Below are positions 27,824 to 36,788 of a DNA stretch of 57,187 bases, one piece after another. A model generated the notes under the pieces. It was not told the origin of the DNA, searched no databases, and was given only the letters and a program-made list of their open reading frames with translations. Both the position numbers and the translations under genes were made by a program. The stretch is from NCBI RefSeq assembly GCF_001424565.1, contig NZ_LMOL01000044.1, positions 510 to 57,696 of the forward strand, written 5' to 3'. Position 1 is the first letter of the stretch, and each line of letters starts with the position of its first letter. The DNA comes from Arthrobacter sp. Leaf141 (GTDB lineage: Bacteria > Actinomycetota > Actinomycetes > Actinomycetales > Micrococcaceae).

Positions 27824-28855
27824 ATGCAACGAATCGGATTCCTTTCCTTCGGCCATTGGGGCCCCGGCCAGGGCAGCCAGACCCGGAGTGCCGGCGACAT
27901 GCTGCTGCAGGGCATCGACCTGGCCGTGGCCGCGGAGGAACTGGGCGTGGACGGCGCCTTCTTTCGGGTCCACCACTTCGCCCGGCAGCAGTCCTCGCCG
28001 TTTCCCCTGCTGGCCGCCATCGCCGCCCGCACCAGCCGGATCGCCATCGGCACCGGCGTGATTGACATGCGCTACGAGAATCCGCTGTACATGGCGGAGG
28101 AAGCTGCCGCCACGGACCTCATCAGCAGGAACCGGCTGCAGCTGGGCATCAGCCGTGGTTCACCCGAGCCGGCCCTCAACGGCGCCGCGGCCTTTGGCTA
28201 CCGCCCGCAGGCGGGGGAGACCGATGAAGACATGGCCCACCAGCACACCGACCTCTTCCGATCGGCCATCAGCGGGGCAGGCGTGGCCAACGCCGATCCC
28301 AGGTTTGCCGCCACCACCGGGCTGCTCCCCGTCCAACCGCAGTCGCCCGGACTCGGCGAGCGGATCTGGTGGGGCGCAGGCTCCCGCAAGTCAGCCGTGC
28401 GCGCTGCCGAGCAGGGCATGAACCTGATGAGCTCCACCCTGCTCACCGAGGACACCGGCGTGCCGTTCCACGAGTTGCAGGCTGAACAGATCCGGTTGTT
28501 CCGGGACGCCTGGGCCGCCGCCGGGCATTCCTTCACGCCCCAGGTGTCGGTGAGCCGCAGCATCCTGCCCATTGTGGACGCCGAAGACGCCCGCTACTTT
28601 GGCGGCAGCGCGCTGCGTGAAGGCCGGGACCAGGTGGGCGTCATTGACGGGCTGACGGCGCGGTTCGGCAAAAGCTACGTGGGTGAACCGGACGCCTTGG
28701 CACGCGAACTCGCCGCCGACTCTGCCGTCCAGGCCGCTGACCTGCTCCTGCTGACGGTCCCCAACCAGCTGGGTGTGGACTTCAACGCAAAGCTCCTGGG
28801 AAACATCGCCCGGCACATCGCCCCGTCCCTGGGATGGCAGCCCGGGCGCGCCTGA
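27824..28855 (+). CDS. LLM class flavin-dependent oxidoreductase
   Basis: 343 residues from the ATG at 27824. A luciferase-like TIM barrel is visible: FLSFGHWGPG at strand 1, LAVAAEELGVDGAFFRVHHFA, RIAIGTGVIDMRYENPLYMAEEAAATDLIS and LQLGISRGSPEP. The phosphate-binding part is IWWGAGSRKSAVRAAEQGMNLMSSTLL. These enzymes use FMN or F420 for monooxygenation or hydride transfer; nothing local identifies the substrate. It is divergent from the YnfA gene. Confidence 0.9.
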   Translation: MQRIGFLSFGHWGPGQGSQTRSAGDMLLQGIDLAVAAEELGVDGAFFRVHHFARQQSSPFPLLAAIAARTSRIAIGTGVIDMRYENPLYMAEEAAATDLISRNRLQLGISRGSPEPALNGAAAFGYRPQAGETDEDMAHQHTDLFRSAISGAGVANADPRFAATTGLLPVQPQSPGLGERIWWGAGSRKSAVRAAEQGMNLMSSTLLTEDTGVPFHELQAEQIRLFRDAWAAAGHSFTPQVSVSRSILPIVDAEDARYFGGSALREGRDQVGVIDGLTARFGKSYVGEPDALARELAADSAVQAADLLLLTVPNQLGVDFNAKLLGNIARHIAPSLGWQPGRA

Positions 28856-28901
28856 CATCCTGTCCCGGCGCCCGCCGATGCACGCCGGCCCCAAACCAGT
28901 T

Positions 28902-28917
28902 TGTAACAGCCGTTACA
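28902..28917 (+). promoter_or_regulatory. inverted repeat and -10 region before the ChrB-like gene
   Basis: TGTAAC-AGCC-GTTACA is a perfect 6-4-6 inverted repeat. It overlaps a possible -10, TACACT (28914-28919), whose predicted start would fall at about 28926, next to the GTG at 28927. A repressor site with a leaderless transcript is suggested. Confidence 0.55.
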
Positions 28918-28926
28918 CTTCCCTAT

Positions 28927-29517
28927 GTGACTAATGATCCTGACTGGCTGCTGTTGCTGGTGCAGATTCCGGCGCAGCCGTCCAAACACCGGGTGTCCGT
29001 GTGGCGGCAGCTGCGCAAAACAGGAGCGGTGCCTGTGTCGCCCGGACTGTGGACGCTGCCTGCGGTCCCGGTGTTCGAAGCCGGTATCGAGCGGGCCAGG
29101 GACCTCTGCGGCCAGGGCAACGGCACGTTCGCCGTCGTGACGGTCTCGCCCAGGGATCTTTCGTCGGCTGACCTGTTCAGAACCCTGTTCCGCGCCGCCC
29201 GCGCCGAGGAGTGGGCTGAATTCATCGGCGACTGCTTTAAGTTCGGGCAGGAGATCGCCAAAGAGATCGAGAAGGAAAAATTCACCTTCGCCGAGCTCGA
29301 AGAGGAAGAGCAAAGCCTGGACCGTTTGCGCCGCTGGTACCGCGAACTCAAGAAGCGGGACGTGTTGGAGCTCTCCGAAGCCCAGGACGCCGAGCAAAAG
29401 TTGCGGGCATGCAGCAACCTCCTCGACGGCTTCGCTGACCGGGTCTATAAAACGGTCCACGCCACCGCTGAGGACCAGGACGTGGCCGGGACCTCAGAAA
29501 AAGAGGCAGCGGGATGA
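28927..29517 (+). CDS. ChrB-like N-terminal domain (chromate resistance) protein
   Basis: 196 residues from a GTG at 28927. The start is WLLLLVQIPAQPSKHRVSVWRQLRKTGAVPVSPGLWTLPAVP, the ChrB N-terminal domain signature. FAVVTVSPRDLSSADL and EWAEFIGDCFKFGQEIAKEIEKEKFTFAELEEEEQSLDRLRRWYRELKKRD follow, the latter coiled-coil-like. The ChrB C-terminal domain is missing, so this is the N-terminal-only form. ChrB proteins regulate or aid chromate efflux. The stop overlaps an MFS gene by 4 bp. No ChrA transporter is in the window. Confidence 0.85.
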   Translation: MTNDPDWLLLLVQIPAQPSKHRVSVWRQLRKTGAVPVSPGLWTLPAVPVFEAGIERARDLCGQGNGTFAVVTVSPRDLSSADLFRTLFRAARAEEWAEFIGDCFKFGQEIAKEIEKEKFTFAELEEEEQSLDRLRRWYRELKKRDVLELSEAQDAEQKLRACSNLLDGFADRVYKTVHATAEDQDVAGTSEKEAAG

Positions 29518-30797
29518 GTCGGCGGCGAAACGCGGCGGCGGACACCCAGCCCGGCGCCGGGCAGGAACACCCGTCGTTGCGGGTCCTCGCGCCCCTTTAT
29601 GGAGCCGGGTTCACCACCGCGTTCGGGGCCCACAGCATAGCCGCGGGATTGGGCGTGGAGGGGGGAAACATCGGCCTGAGCCTGCTGACCTTCGGTATTC
29701 TTCTGGCCCTCTATGACGTCGCAGAGGTCTTTTTGAAACCAGTCTTCGGCTCGCTGAGCGACAGGATCGGCGTCAAACCGGTGATCGTGGGCGGCCTCAT
29801 CGCCTTCAGCGCCGCGTCACTCATCGGCGCTTTTGCCACCGGTCCCGCACTGCTGGCCCTCGCCCGCCTTGGCCAGGGCGCGGCAGCGTCCGCATTCTCG
29901 CCCGCGTCCTCCGCCGCCGTCGCCAGGCTTGCAGGTCCCGCTGCGGCCGGACGCTACTTTGGCCGCTACGGTTCCTGGAAGGGAATGGGATACGTCCTTG
30001 GCCCGCTCCTTGGCGCAGGGCTGATCTGGGCCGGCGGCTTCCCCGCACTGTTCATCACACTCGCCGTGTGCTCGGCAGCGACAGCCATCTGGACCCTTGC
30101 CGCCCTGCCCGGACTTCCGCCGCTGCCGCGTCCGCGCTACACCCTGGCTGATCTCCTTCGCCAGAGCACGGACCGCGGATTCCTGGTACCCACAATGGTC
30201 CTGGCGGGAGCCACGGGCGCTTTGGGGGTCGCCGTCGGCTTCCTGCCCCTGCTTGGCAACTCCATGGACCTGCCCGTCCCCGTCAGCATGGGTGCCGTTG
30301 CCGTCCTGGCGCTCTCATCGACGCTCACCCAACCCGTCATCGGCCGTTTCCGTGATGAAGGGCGGATTGTTCCCCGGACCGGCATGGCGGCTGCGCTGGC
30401 TTTGATCGCCATGGGAATCATCATCCTCGCCCTTGCACCACAGCCTTTCACGCTGTACCCCGCCGCAGCGCTCATCGGACTGGGCATCGGCGTCGCCACG
30501 CCCCTGGGCTTCGCCCATCTTGCAGCGAACACTCCGCACGAACGGATGGGCCGGACCATGGGCACGGCCGAACTGGGCCGGGAACTGGGCGACGCAGCAG
30601 GCCCGCTGATCGTCGGCGGCATCGCGACCATCGCCGGTATCGCGGCCGGACTCGGCTTCCTGGCGGCACTGCTTGCCGCGGCCGCTGCCACCTGCTTCGT
30701 TGCGTTGCGCCTCACCGGTACAGCCAGGATGGCGGCCGAAACGACTAAAGCTGACTCCTCTTCAGTTACCCTCCGGAATTCGCGGAAACGCACCTGA
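29514..30797 (+). CDS. MFS transporter coupled to ChrB-like gene
   Basis: 427 residues with 12 membrane segments. The loop 2-3 motif is GSLSDRIGVKPVIVGG, and TFGILLALYDVAEVFLKPVFG and RLGQGAAASAFSPASSAAVARLAG are drug-efflux-like. The ATG overlaps the ChrB-like stop (ATGA), so the two proteins should be made together. From memory, the chromate-resistance region of Arthrobacter sp. FB24 also contains a separate ChrB N-terminal gene and an MFS permease gene (chrK); this pair may be of that kind. The substrate is unverified. Confidence 0.88.
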   Translation: MSRRRNAAADTQPGAGQEHPSLRVLAPLYGAGFTTAFGAHSIAAGLGVEGGNIGLSLLTFGILLALYDVAEVFLKPVFGSLSDRIGVKPVIVGGLIAFSAASLIGAFATGPALLALARLGQGAAASAFSPASSAAVARLAGPAAAGRYFGRYGSWKGMGYVLGPLLGAGLIWAGGFPALFITLAVCSAATAIWTLAALPGLPPLPRPRYTLADLLRQSTDRGFLVPTMVLAGATGALGVAVGFLPLLGNSMDLPVPVSMGAVAVLALSSTLTQPVIGRFRDEGRIVPRTGMAAALALIAMGIIILALAPQPFTLYPAAALIGLGIGVATPLGFAHLAANTPHERMGRTMGTAELGRELGDAAGPLIVGGIATIAGIAAGLGFLAALLAAAAATCFVALRLTGTARMAAETTKADSSSVTLRNSRKRT

Positions 30798-30842
30798 ACT
30801 GCAGTGACGCAGGCCCCGGACGGATCAGCAAAAAGTAAAACC

Positions 30843-30866
30843 CGGCAGGACCGGCCGTTCCTGCCG
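30843..30866. terminator. hairpin after the ChrB-like/MFS unit
   Basis: CGGCAGGA and TCCTGCCG arms (8 bp, perfect) around an 8-base loop, 46 bases after the MFS stop. An A-rich stretch on its left (AAAAAGTAAAA) would be a T-tract for minus-strand transcripts. The direction of use is uncertain. Confidence 0.5.
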
Positions 30867-31016
30867 CCAGAAACTCCCCCCGCGGAACCATTGGGCTGCC
30901 CCAGCCGTTACTCTTAAAGTGCGGCTTGGGGGCTTAGCGCCCCAACAGCGTGACTGCGGAACGGTCATATGACGGAATGAGAGAAATATGGCTCGCGCCG
31001 CTCTAGGATTTAACGC

Positions 31017-32114
31017 ATGATCCGGCTACGACAACTCGCGCAGGCGGCCTCGGTGATCACCACACCGCTGGCCCCCGAGGACATCCTTGCCCTCTTCAAC
31101 CCTGTCTTCTCTGCCCGGCAACTCCGTGGCGTTGTGACAAGGGTGGTCCAGGAGACCGCCCAGTCCGCCACCATCTTCTTCCGCCCCGGCCGCGGCTGGC
31201 AGTCGCACCTGGCAGGCCAGTGGGCCCGCATCGGAGTGGAACTCGACGGCGTCCGCCACTGGCGCTCCTATTCCCTCAGCGCCGCAGCCGGCAAAGATCC
31301 TGCCATCACCGTCACGGACGTCGGAGCAGTATCGGGCACCCTGGTGCGCACCACCCGGCCCGGCGACGTCCTCTTCCTGGCGCCGCCGCAGGGCGACTTC
31401 GTCCTCCCCGAGCACCCGCGTCCCCTCCTGATGGTCACCGCGGGAAGCGGCATCACTCCGGTGATGTCCATGATCCGGACCCTTGTGCCGCGGCGTCCGG
31501 ATGCCGACGTTGTGCTGGTTCATTCAGCGCGTACGCCGGGAGACAGCCTGTTCCGCGAGGAACTCGCCGAACTTGCGGACCAGTTCCCCAACTTCCGGCT
31601 GGCGCACTGGTTCACCGGCGAGCAGGGCCGCATGGACCTGACCAGCACCTCCCAGCTGGACGAGATCTGCCCGGACTGGAAGGAACGCGCAGCGTATGCC
31701 TGCGGCCCGGACAGCTTCCTGGACGACGCCGAGGACCTCTGGAAGCGCGCGCTGCTGACCACCGCGGCGCCCGGCACGGACGTGGCAGTGGCCGGCAGCG
31801 CCGGCAACCTCATGATCGAACGCTTCAACACCACCTTCGCCGGCGGCGTGGGATTCGACGGCGGCCTGGTCACCTTCGAAGCCTCGGACCGGGAAGTGGA
31901 AGCTGACGGCGATACCCCCATCCTGGACATCGGCGAGGACGCAGGGGTGCTGATGCCCAGCGGCTGCCGGATGGGCATCTGCCACAGCTGCCTGACCCCC
32001 CTCCTGGCCGGACAGGTCCGGGACCTCCGCACCGGCGAGGTCCATGGCGAGCCCGGCCAACTTATCCAAACGTGTGTCTCGGCAGCCGCCGGACCCGTCA
32101 ACCTCGAACTCTGA
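31017..32114 (+). CDS. ferredoxin reductase-type electron transfer protein (FAD, NAD(P)H, 2Fe-2S)
   Basis: 365 residues. The FAD domain has HWRSYSLSAA (RxYS) at about 80-90. The NAD-binding domain has LLMVTAGSGITPVMSMIRTL and AYACGPDSFLDDAE. The C-terminal plant-type 2Fe-2S domain has GCRMGICHSCLTPLLAGQV plus a final TCVSA cysteine. The protein feeds electrons to the desaturase encoded 13 bases downstream. This pairing is equivalent to Rv3230c/DesA3 of Mycobacterium tuberculosis. No signal peptide; cytoplasmic face of the membrane. Confidence 0.94.
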   Translation: MIRLRQLAQAASVITTPLAPEDILALFNPVFSARQLRGVVTRVVQETAQSATIFFRPGRGWQSHLAGQWARIGVELDGVRHWRSYSLSAAAGKDPAITVTDVGAVSGTLVRTTRPGDVLFLAPPQGDFVLPEHPRPLLMVTAGSGITPVMSMIRTLVPRRPDADVVLVHSARTPGDSLFREELAELADQFPNFRLAHWFTGEQGRMDLTSTSQLDEICPDWKERAAYACGPDSFLDDAEDLWKRALLTTAAPGTDVAVAGSAGNLMIERFNTTFAGGVGFDGGLVTFEASDREVEADGDTPILDIGEDAGVLMPSGCRMGICHSCLTPLLAGQVRDLRTGEVHGEPGQLIQTCVSAAAGPVNLEL

Positions 32115-32127
32115 GGAGCATCAAGGT

Positions 32128-33303
32128 ATGTCTGTAATTTCACCCACCAAAGCCACTCCCACCGAGAGCCCGCGAACGCGCCCCGGGAAGTTGGCGGAAT
32201 CCGGCAGCCCCACCGTCCGGCCACCCGCCGCTGCCCACCTCAGCGACGAGCAGGTGGCCGAGCTGGGCCGCGAGCTGGACGCCATCCGCGACGAGATCCT
32301 GGGAAAGCGGGGCGCCGCCGACGCAGCCTACATCCGCCGCATGATCAAAATCCAGCGTGGCCTGGAGATTTCCGGCCGCGCCGCGCTCCTGGTCAGCAAA
32401 AACAAGGCAGCGTGGGTCACCGGAACCACGCTGCTGAGCCTGGCCAAAATCCTGGAAAACATGGAACTGGGCCACAACATCCTGCACGGCCAGTGGGACT
32501 GGATGCGGGACCCGGACATCCACTCCACCACCTGGGAGTGGGACTTCGTTACCCCCTCACGCTCGTGGCAGCACACCCACAACGACCTCCACCACCGCTG
32601 GACCAACGTGGTGGGCAAGGACAACGACGTCGGATACAACCTCCTGCGTATGGATGAGAACCAGCCGTGGAAGCCGATCAACCTGGCCAACCCGTTGTTC
32701 AACGCCATCCTGGCCCCCATCTTCGAATGGGGCATCGCCGTCTATGACCTTGAGCTGACCGAGTACAAGGCGGGGCTCAAGTCCAAGGAAGCGCTGAACA
32801 AGGACCTCAAGGCGCTGGGCAAAAAGGTCATCACGCAGTTCACCAAGGACTACGCCGCCACCCCGGCAGTAGCCATGCTCACCGGCTCCGCCAAGCAGGC
32901 ACTGTTGGGCACCATCACTGCCAATGCGGTCCGCAACGTCTGGGCGCATGCGGTCATCTTCTGCGGCCACTTCCCCGAAGGCACCGACACTTTCACCGAG
33001 GAAATGGTGGAAGGCGAAACCCGGGGTGACTGGTACGTCCGCCAGATGATCGGCTCCGCCAACATCTCAGGTTCAAAGTTCATGCACCTGATGACCGGCA
33101 ACCTGTCCCACCAGATCGAGCACCACCTCTTCCCGGACCTGCCCTCCAACAGGTACGCCGAAGTGGCTCCCCGGGTCCGCGAGATCTGCCAGCGCTACGG
33201 CCTGAAGTACACCACCGGCCCGCTGCTGAAGCAGGTTGGCTCCTCCTGGGCCAAGGTCTTCAAGCTGGCCCTTCCGGGCAAGCCGGCCACGGCCCAGGCA
33301 TAA
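32128..33303 (+). CDS. membrane fatty acid (acyl-CoA) desaturase, DesA3-type
   Basis: 391 residues from the ATG at 32128, with AAGG close upstream. The three histidine boxes of membrane di-iron desaturases are present: GHNILHGQW, HTHNDLHHRW and HQIEHHLFPDLP. Hydrophobic segments lie around TTLLSLAKILE and later regions. The enzyme introduces a double bond into fatty acyl chains with electrons from the preceding reductase. The first 40 residues are Pro/Thr/Ser rich and dispensable in appearance. A strong terminator follows the stop. Confidence 0.94.
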   Translation: MSVISPTKATPTESPRTRPGKLAESGSPTVRPPAAAHLSDEQVAELGRELDAIRDEILGKRGAADAAYIRRMIKIQRGLEISGRAALLVSKNKAAWVTGTTLLSLAKILENMELGHNILHGQWDWMRDPDIHSTTWEWDFVTPSRSWQHTHNDLHHRWTNVVGKDNDVGYNLLRMDENQPWKPINLANPLFNAILAPIFEWGIAVYDLELTEYKAGLKSKEALNKDLKALGKKVITQFTKDYAATPAVAMLTGSAKQALLGTITANAVRNVWAHAVIFCGHFPEGTDTFTEEMVEGETRGDWYVRQMIGSANISGSKFMHLMTGNLSHQIEHHLFPDLPSNRYAEVAPRVREICQRYGLKYTTGPLLKQVGSSWAKVFKLALPGKPATAQA

Positions 33304-33315
33304 CCCTTTTTCGAA

Positions 33316-33354
33316 AGCACCCCCGGCGGATCACGCCGGGGGTGCTTTTGTTTT
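33316..33354 (+). terminator. rho-independent terminator after the desaturase gene
   Basis: AGCACCCCCGGCG and CGCCGGGGGTGCT arms (13 bp, perfect) around a GATCA loop, followed by TTTGTTTT. It is 12 bases after the stop and is the clearest intrinsic terminator in the window. Confidence 0.93.
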
Positions 33355-33451
33355 AGGCCGGTTCAGTGAAACCGGCCGCGCAACCGTCCTAGAGTGGAAA
33401 CTGCGGGTACCGGAGGACCGGTGACCGCCGTCCCTCCCGAAAGGACTGCCC

Positions 33452-34288
33452 ATGGCACTTATCAAAGTTGGCACCGAGAACAGCACCGACATCGAGTTGT
33501 ACTACGAGGACCACGGCGCGGGACAGCCCGTGGTCCTGATCCACGGCTACCCGCTGGACGGCTCCTCGTGGGAGAAGCAGACGGCTGCCCTGCTGGCCGC
33601 AGGCTACCGCGTCATCACCTACGACCGCCGCGGCTTCGGCAAGTCCAGCAAACCCACCGAAGGCTACGACTATGACACCTTCGCCGCGGACCTCAACACC
33701 CTCCTGACCAGCCTGGACCTCAGTGATGTTGTCCTGGTGGGCTTCTCCATGGGCACCGGGGAGGTGGGCCGCTACCTGGGCACTTACGGCTCGGCCCGCG
33801 TGGCCAAGGCAGCGTTCCTGGGTTCCCTGGAACCGTACCTGCTGCAAACCGATGACAACCCCGGCGGTGTTCCGCAGGAAGTCTTCGATGGTCTCAAGGA
33901 AGCCGTCACCGTAGACAGGTACGCCTTCTTCACGGAATTCTTCAAGAACTTCTACAACGCCGACACGTTCCTGGGCACGCCCCGGCTCAGCCAGGAAGTC
34001 ATCGACGCCGGCTGGAACCTTGCTGCCGGCGCCAGCGCCACCGCGTCCGTGGCGGCCCAGCCCACGTGGCTGACCGACTTCCGGGCCGACATTCCCAAAA
34101 TCGACGTCCCGGCCCTGATTGTGCACGGCACCGCAGACAACATCCTGCCCATCGACTCCACCGGACGCCTGTTCGCGAAGGCCCTGCCCAGCGCCGACTA
34201 CGTGGAAATCGAAGGTGCCCCGCACGGCCTGCTGTGGACGCACGCGGCAGAGGTGAACGAGGCCCTGCTCGGGTTCCTGGCCAAGTAG
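33452..34288 (+). CDS. alpha/beta hydrolase (non-haem chloroperoxidase-like)
   Basis: 278 residues. The oxyanion segment is LIHGYPLDGSSWEKQ, the nucleophile elbow VLVGFSMGTGEVGRYL (Ser in GFSMG), the acid HGTADNILP and the base GAPHGLLW. The close match to cofactor-free haloperoxidases and esterases (DRRGFGKSSKPTEGYDYDTFA) supports this subgroup; the natural activity is usually ester or lactone hydrolysis. The start ATG at 33452 is preceded by GAAAGGA. It is monocistronic, with terminators on both sides. Confidence 0.92.
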   Translation: MALIKVGTENSTDIELYYEDHGAGQPVVLIHGYPLDGSSWEKQTAALLAAGYRVITYDRRGFGKSSKPTEGYDYDTFAADLNTLLTSLDLSDVVLVGFSMGTGEVGRYLGTYGSARVAKAAFLGSLEPYLLQTDDNPGGVPQEVFDGLKEAVTVDRYAFFTEFFKNFYNADTFLGTPRLSQEVIDAGWNLAAGASATASVAAQPTWLTDFRADIPKIDVPALIVHGTADNILPIDSTGRLFAKALPSADYVEIEGAPHGLLWTHAAEVNEALLGFLAK

Positions 34289-34304
34289 GCCCTTAACGCA
34301 CTGA

Positions 34305-34338
34305 AACGGGTGGCAGCGGACTTCCGCTGCCACCCGTT
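34305..34338. terminator. bidirectional hairpin between convergent genes
   Basis: AACGGGTGGCAGCGGA and its exact reverse complement are separated by CT: a 16-bp perfect stem. It lies 17 bases after the hydrolase stop and 16 bases after the stop of the carbohydrate-binding protein gene on the opposite strand. Confidence 0.88.
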
Positions 34339-34353
34339 CCATGTGGTGGCCAG

Positions 34354-35964
34354 TTACATCCGGCCGCCACCCATCCCGCCCATGCCGCCGCCCGGGCCCT
34401 GCGCCGCCGTGTATTCGCCGGCGGTCACGGTGCCGGCGCTGGAGGCGCCGTCCAGGGTCCCTTCGCCGAGGCCCGCGCTGACGGTGGCAGTTCCGCCGGT
34501 GTACACGGTGTACTCCGCCCCCGCCGTGATGGCCGCCGACGAGAACACCAGCGACTGCGTTGCCTTGGTGGTGACGAAGGCCGCCACCACGGTGCCGGAG
34601 GAGTCGGCGAGCTGGATCACGGTGCCCGCTGACACCGTGGAATCCAGGGCAACCTGGACTCCCGACTGGGTGGAGGTGCTGCCCGGGGTTACCACCATCC
34701 CGGCGCTGCCGGCGGCGGCAACGGTACCCCCGGTCACGGCCAGTTCGCCGTTGACGTCCAGCGCGCCGTTGCCGCTGTTTGTGGGGCCGTTGACGATCAC
34801 GGTGCCGCCGGAGATGGACGCGTTGCCGTTGGAATCCAGGCCGTCACCCTGGGCGTTGATTGTCAGCAGGCCGCCGGTCACCTCCACGGTGTAGTCGCCC
34901 ACCGTCTCGCCGCCGCCCATTCCGCCGCCCATGCCGCCTTGCGCCGTGCCCGTGGTGGAGCTGCCGCCCGAGGCGTTCACGCCGTCGTCGTTCGAGGTGA
35001 CGGTGGCCGTGCCGCCCGCTATCACGATGTGCTGTGCCTCGAGGCCTTCCTCCGACTCCGTCACGGTGGTGGTACCGGCCGCGATGGTGAGGGTGTTGAA
35101 GGCCTTGACGCCGTCGTCGGCCGCTGAAACGGTCAGGGTGCCGCCGTTGATGAGGAGCCAGCCGCGGCCTTCGTCTGTGTCGTTGTCGCTTTTGAAGCCG
35201 TCGTCGCCCGCGGTGACCTGGTAGGCGCCGTCGAGGAGGACGGCGTAGTCCTTGCCCACAATCCCGTCATCCGCTGCCTTAATCGTGACGTTGCCGGCCG
35301 CCAGGACCAGGCCGTCCTTGCTGGCGATCCCGTCGTTGTAGTTACCGTCCACCGTCAGCGCTCCGGTGCCGGCGATGGTCAGATCGGCCATGGAGTACAG
35401 CGCCGCGTTGGGGGCGTCCGTGCCCTGGTCCGTGTAGCTGGTGGCGTCGCTGAGCGCGTTGTTGGTGCCGTCCTCGAGGAACACGATGGCCTCGTCGGCG
35501 CTCTGGACCACAAACGGGGAACCGGTGGAGCTGGTGATGTCCGCGCCGGCCAGGATGATCCGGACGGTGTCCTCCTCGCCGGCAGCGACCACCACCTGGC
35601 CGTCGGAAAGGGAACCGCTGAGGCGGTAGGTGCCGGCGGCGGTGATGGTCACCGTATCGCCATCCACTGTGACCGCGTCCGACGTTGTGCCGCCGGCCAC
35701 GGCACTGGCACCGTCCGCCAGCGTCACGGCTACTTCGCTGGCTGCGTCCCAGGTGAGGTCGTCGGCGTCGTAGTGGGTGTCCTCAGCCAGGGTGTCCAGC
35801 GAAACGGCCTGCGCCGTCCCGGTGGTGGCCGTGGAACTGCTGCCGGTGGTGGCGCCGCTGACGGACGACACCCCGGTGGGGGTGGTCGCGGCCACTGAGC
35901 AGCCTGCCAGGCCGATCGCGGCGGCGAGGGCTGCAACGGAGAGGTATGAACGGAAGCTTTTCAT
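34354..35964 (-). CDS. carbohydrate-binding domain lipoprotein (Cthe_2159-like, DUF4353)
   Basis: 536 residues. A lipoprotein signal peptide ends LAAAIGLAGC (lipid Cys22). The mature part is a parallel beta-helix-like repeat protein, with many GxxTVxADDDG motifs: GNYNDGIASKDGL, ADDGIVGKDYAV, GDDGFKSDNDTDEGRG, ADDGVKAFNTL and SNDDGVNASGG. Those asp-rich loops probably bind calcium. The C-terminus is Gly/Met rich (GGGMGGMGGGRM). Relatives bind polygalacturonate or cellulose. It is the last gene of the minus-strand block with VTC and DUF4956 genes, the usual company for this family, and probably sits on the cell surface. Confidence 0.87.
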   Translation of the reverse strand: MKSFRSYLSVAALAAAIGLAGCSVAATTPTGVSSVSGATTGSSSTATTGTAQAVSLDTLAEDTHYDADDLTWDAASEVAVTLADGASAVAGGTTSDAVTVDGDTVTITAAGTYRLSGSLSDGQVVVAAGEEDTVRIILAGADITSSTGSPFVVQSADEAIVFLEDGTNNALSDATSYTDQGTDAPNAALYSMADLTIAGTGALTVDGNYNDGIASKDGLVLAAGNVTIKAADDGIVGKDYAVLLDGAYQVTAGDDGFKSDNDTDEGRGWLLINGGTLTVSAADDGVKAFNTLTIAAGTTTVTESEEGLEAQHIVIAGGTATVTSNDDGVNASGGSSTTGTAQGGMGGGMGGGETVGDYTVEVTGGLLTINAQGDGLDSNGNASISGGTVIVNGPTNSGNGALDVNGELAVTGGTVAAAGSAGMVVTPGSTSTQSGVQVALDSTVSAGTVIQLADSSGTVVAAFVTTKATQSLVFSSAAITAGAEYTVYTGGTATVSAGLGEGTLDGASSAGTVTAGEYTAAQGPGGGMGGMGGGRM

Positions 35965-36002
35965 GGTGAAGGTCCTTTGGGGGAAGAAAGAGAGTGGGAG
36001 GG

Positions 36003-36788
36003 TCAGGCTGCGGGCTGGAGGTTCAGCGACCGGCGAAGCGTCCGGTGCCAGCGGTTGGCCGGCAGGTCCGCCCGAAGGGCTGCCATGCCGGTGGCAAACT
36101 TTGAAATCCGGGACGGCCGGATGCCGTGGGCCCAGAGGTGCCGGTCCAGCGGGCCGGCAGTGGAACCGGATTTTGTCTCAAGGATGATCGCGTCGGTAAG
36201 GACCCAGGACCGGTGGGCCGGCCGCTGCCAGGTCACCCCGGTATCGATCGTGGCCCGGCTGCCGCAGCCCGGCAGGAGCAACGTGGTGCGGTGGTATCTG
36301 GTTTCCAGGACAGGCGCAAGGGTGCCGGCAGGAACGGTGCCGACGGCGGCGGCCAGGGTTTCGCGGACGTAGTCCAGGCCTTCCTCGGTGAGGCGGTCCC
36401 GGTCCGCCAGGCGGTACGGGATGCGTTCCTTGACGGTGGCTTCCCGGGCGCCCTCGGTTTTGACTTCCAGGAAGCTGATGCCGCTGTCCACGTAGGTGCG
36501 GGTGCGGATCTTGTAGCGCCGGCGGCGGCCGTGGGCCGCCAACCGGTAGCTGTCCAGGGCTGCCGTGTCGAAGTAGACCGAGTCGTAGGCGAAGCTGCGG
36601 GCGCCGTCCATTTCCAGGATGCGGGCCTCGTGGCTGAAGGTGGCCAGCAGGTGGCGGGCCACGGCTGTGGGGACCACGTATTTCCGGTCCACCCGGGTCT
36701 GGAGGGCGGCTTCGGCGTTGAGCTCTTCGAGTCCCACCGCGGGCAGGAGGTGCAGGTTGTCCATGAGGACGGCAGCCAGGGTGCTCAT
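36003..36788 (-). CDS. VTC domain (polyphosphate polymerase-like) protein
   Basis: 261 residues from the ATG at 36788, overlapping the DUF4956 stop (ATGA). The VTC/CYTH-like tunnel fold shows LQTRVDRKYVVPT, YFDTAALDSYRLAAHGRRRRYKIRTRTY, FLEVKTEGAREATVKERIPY, PVLETRYHRTTLLL and ILETKSG, with the alternating Arg/Lys/Glu residues that line the active tunnel. Eukaryotic VTC4 makes polyphosphate; bacterial members are mostly uncharacterised and linked to cell-surface proteins. It is encoded with DUF4956 and a carbohydrate-binding lipoprotein. Confidence 0.9.
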   Translation of the reverse strand: MSTLAAVLMDNLHLLPAVGLEELNAEAALQTRVDRKYVVPTAVARHLLATFSHEARILEMDGARSFAYDSVYFDTAALDSYRLAAHGRRRRYKIRTRTYVDSGISFLEVKTEGAREATVKERIPYRLADRDRLTEEGLDYVRETLAAAVGTVPAGTLAPVLETRYHRTTLLLPGCGSRATIDTGVTWQRPAHRSWVLTDAIILETKSGSTAGPLDRHLWAHGIRPSRISKFATGMAALRADLPANRWHRTLRRSLNLQPAA

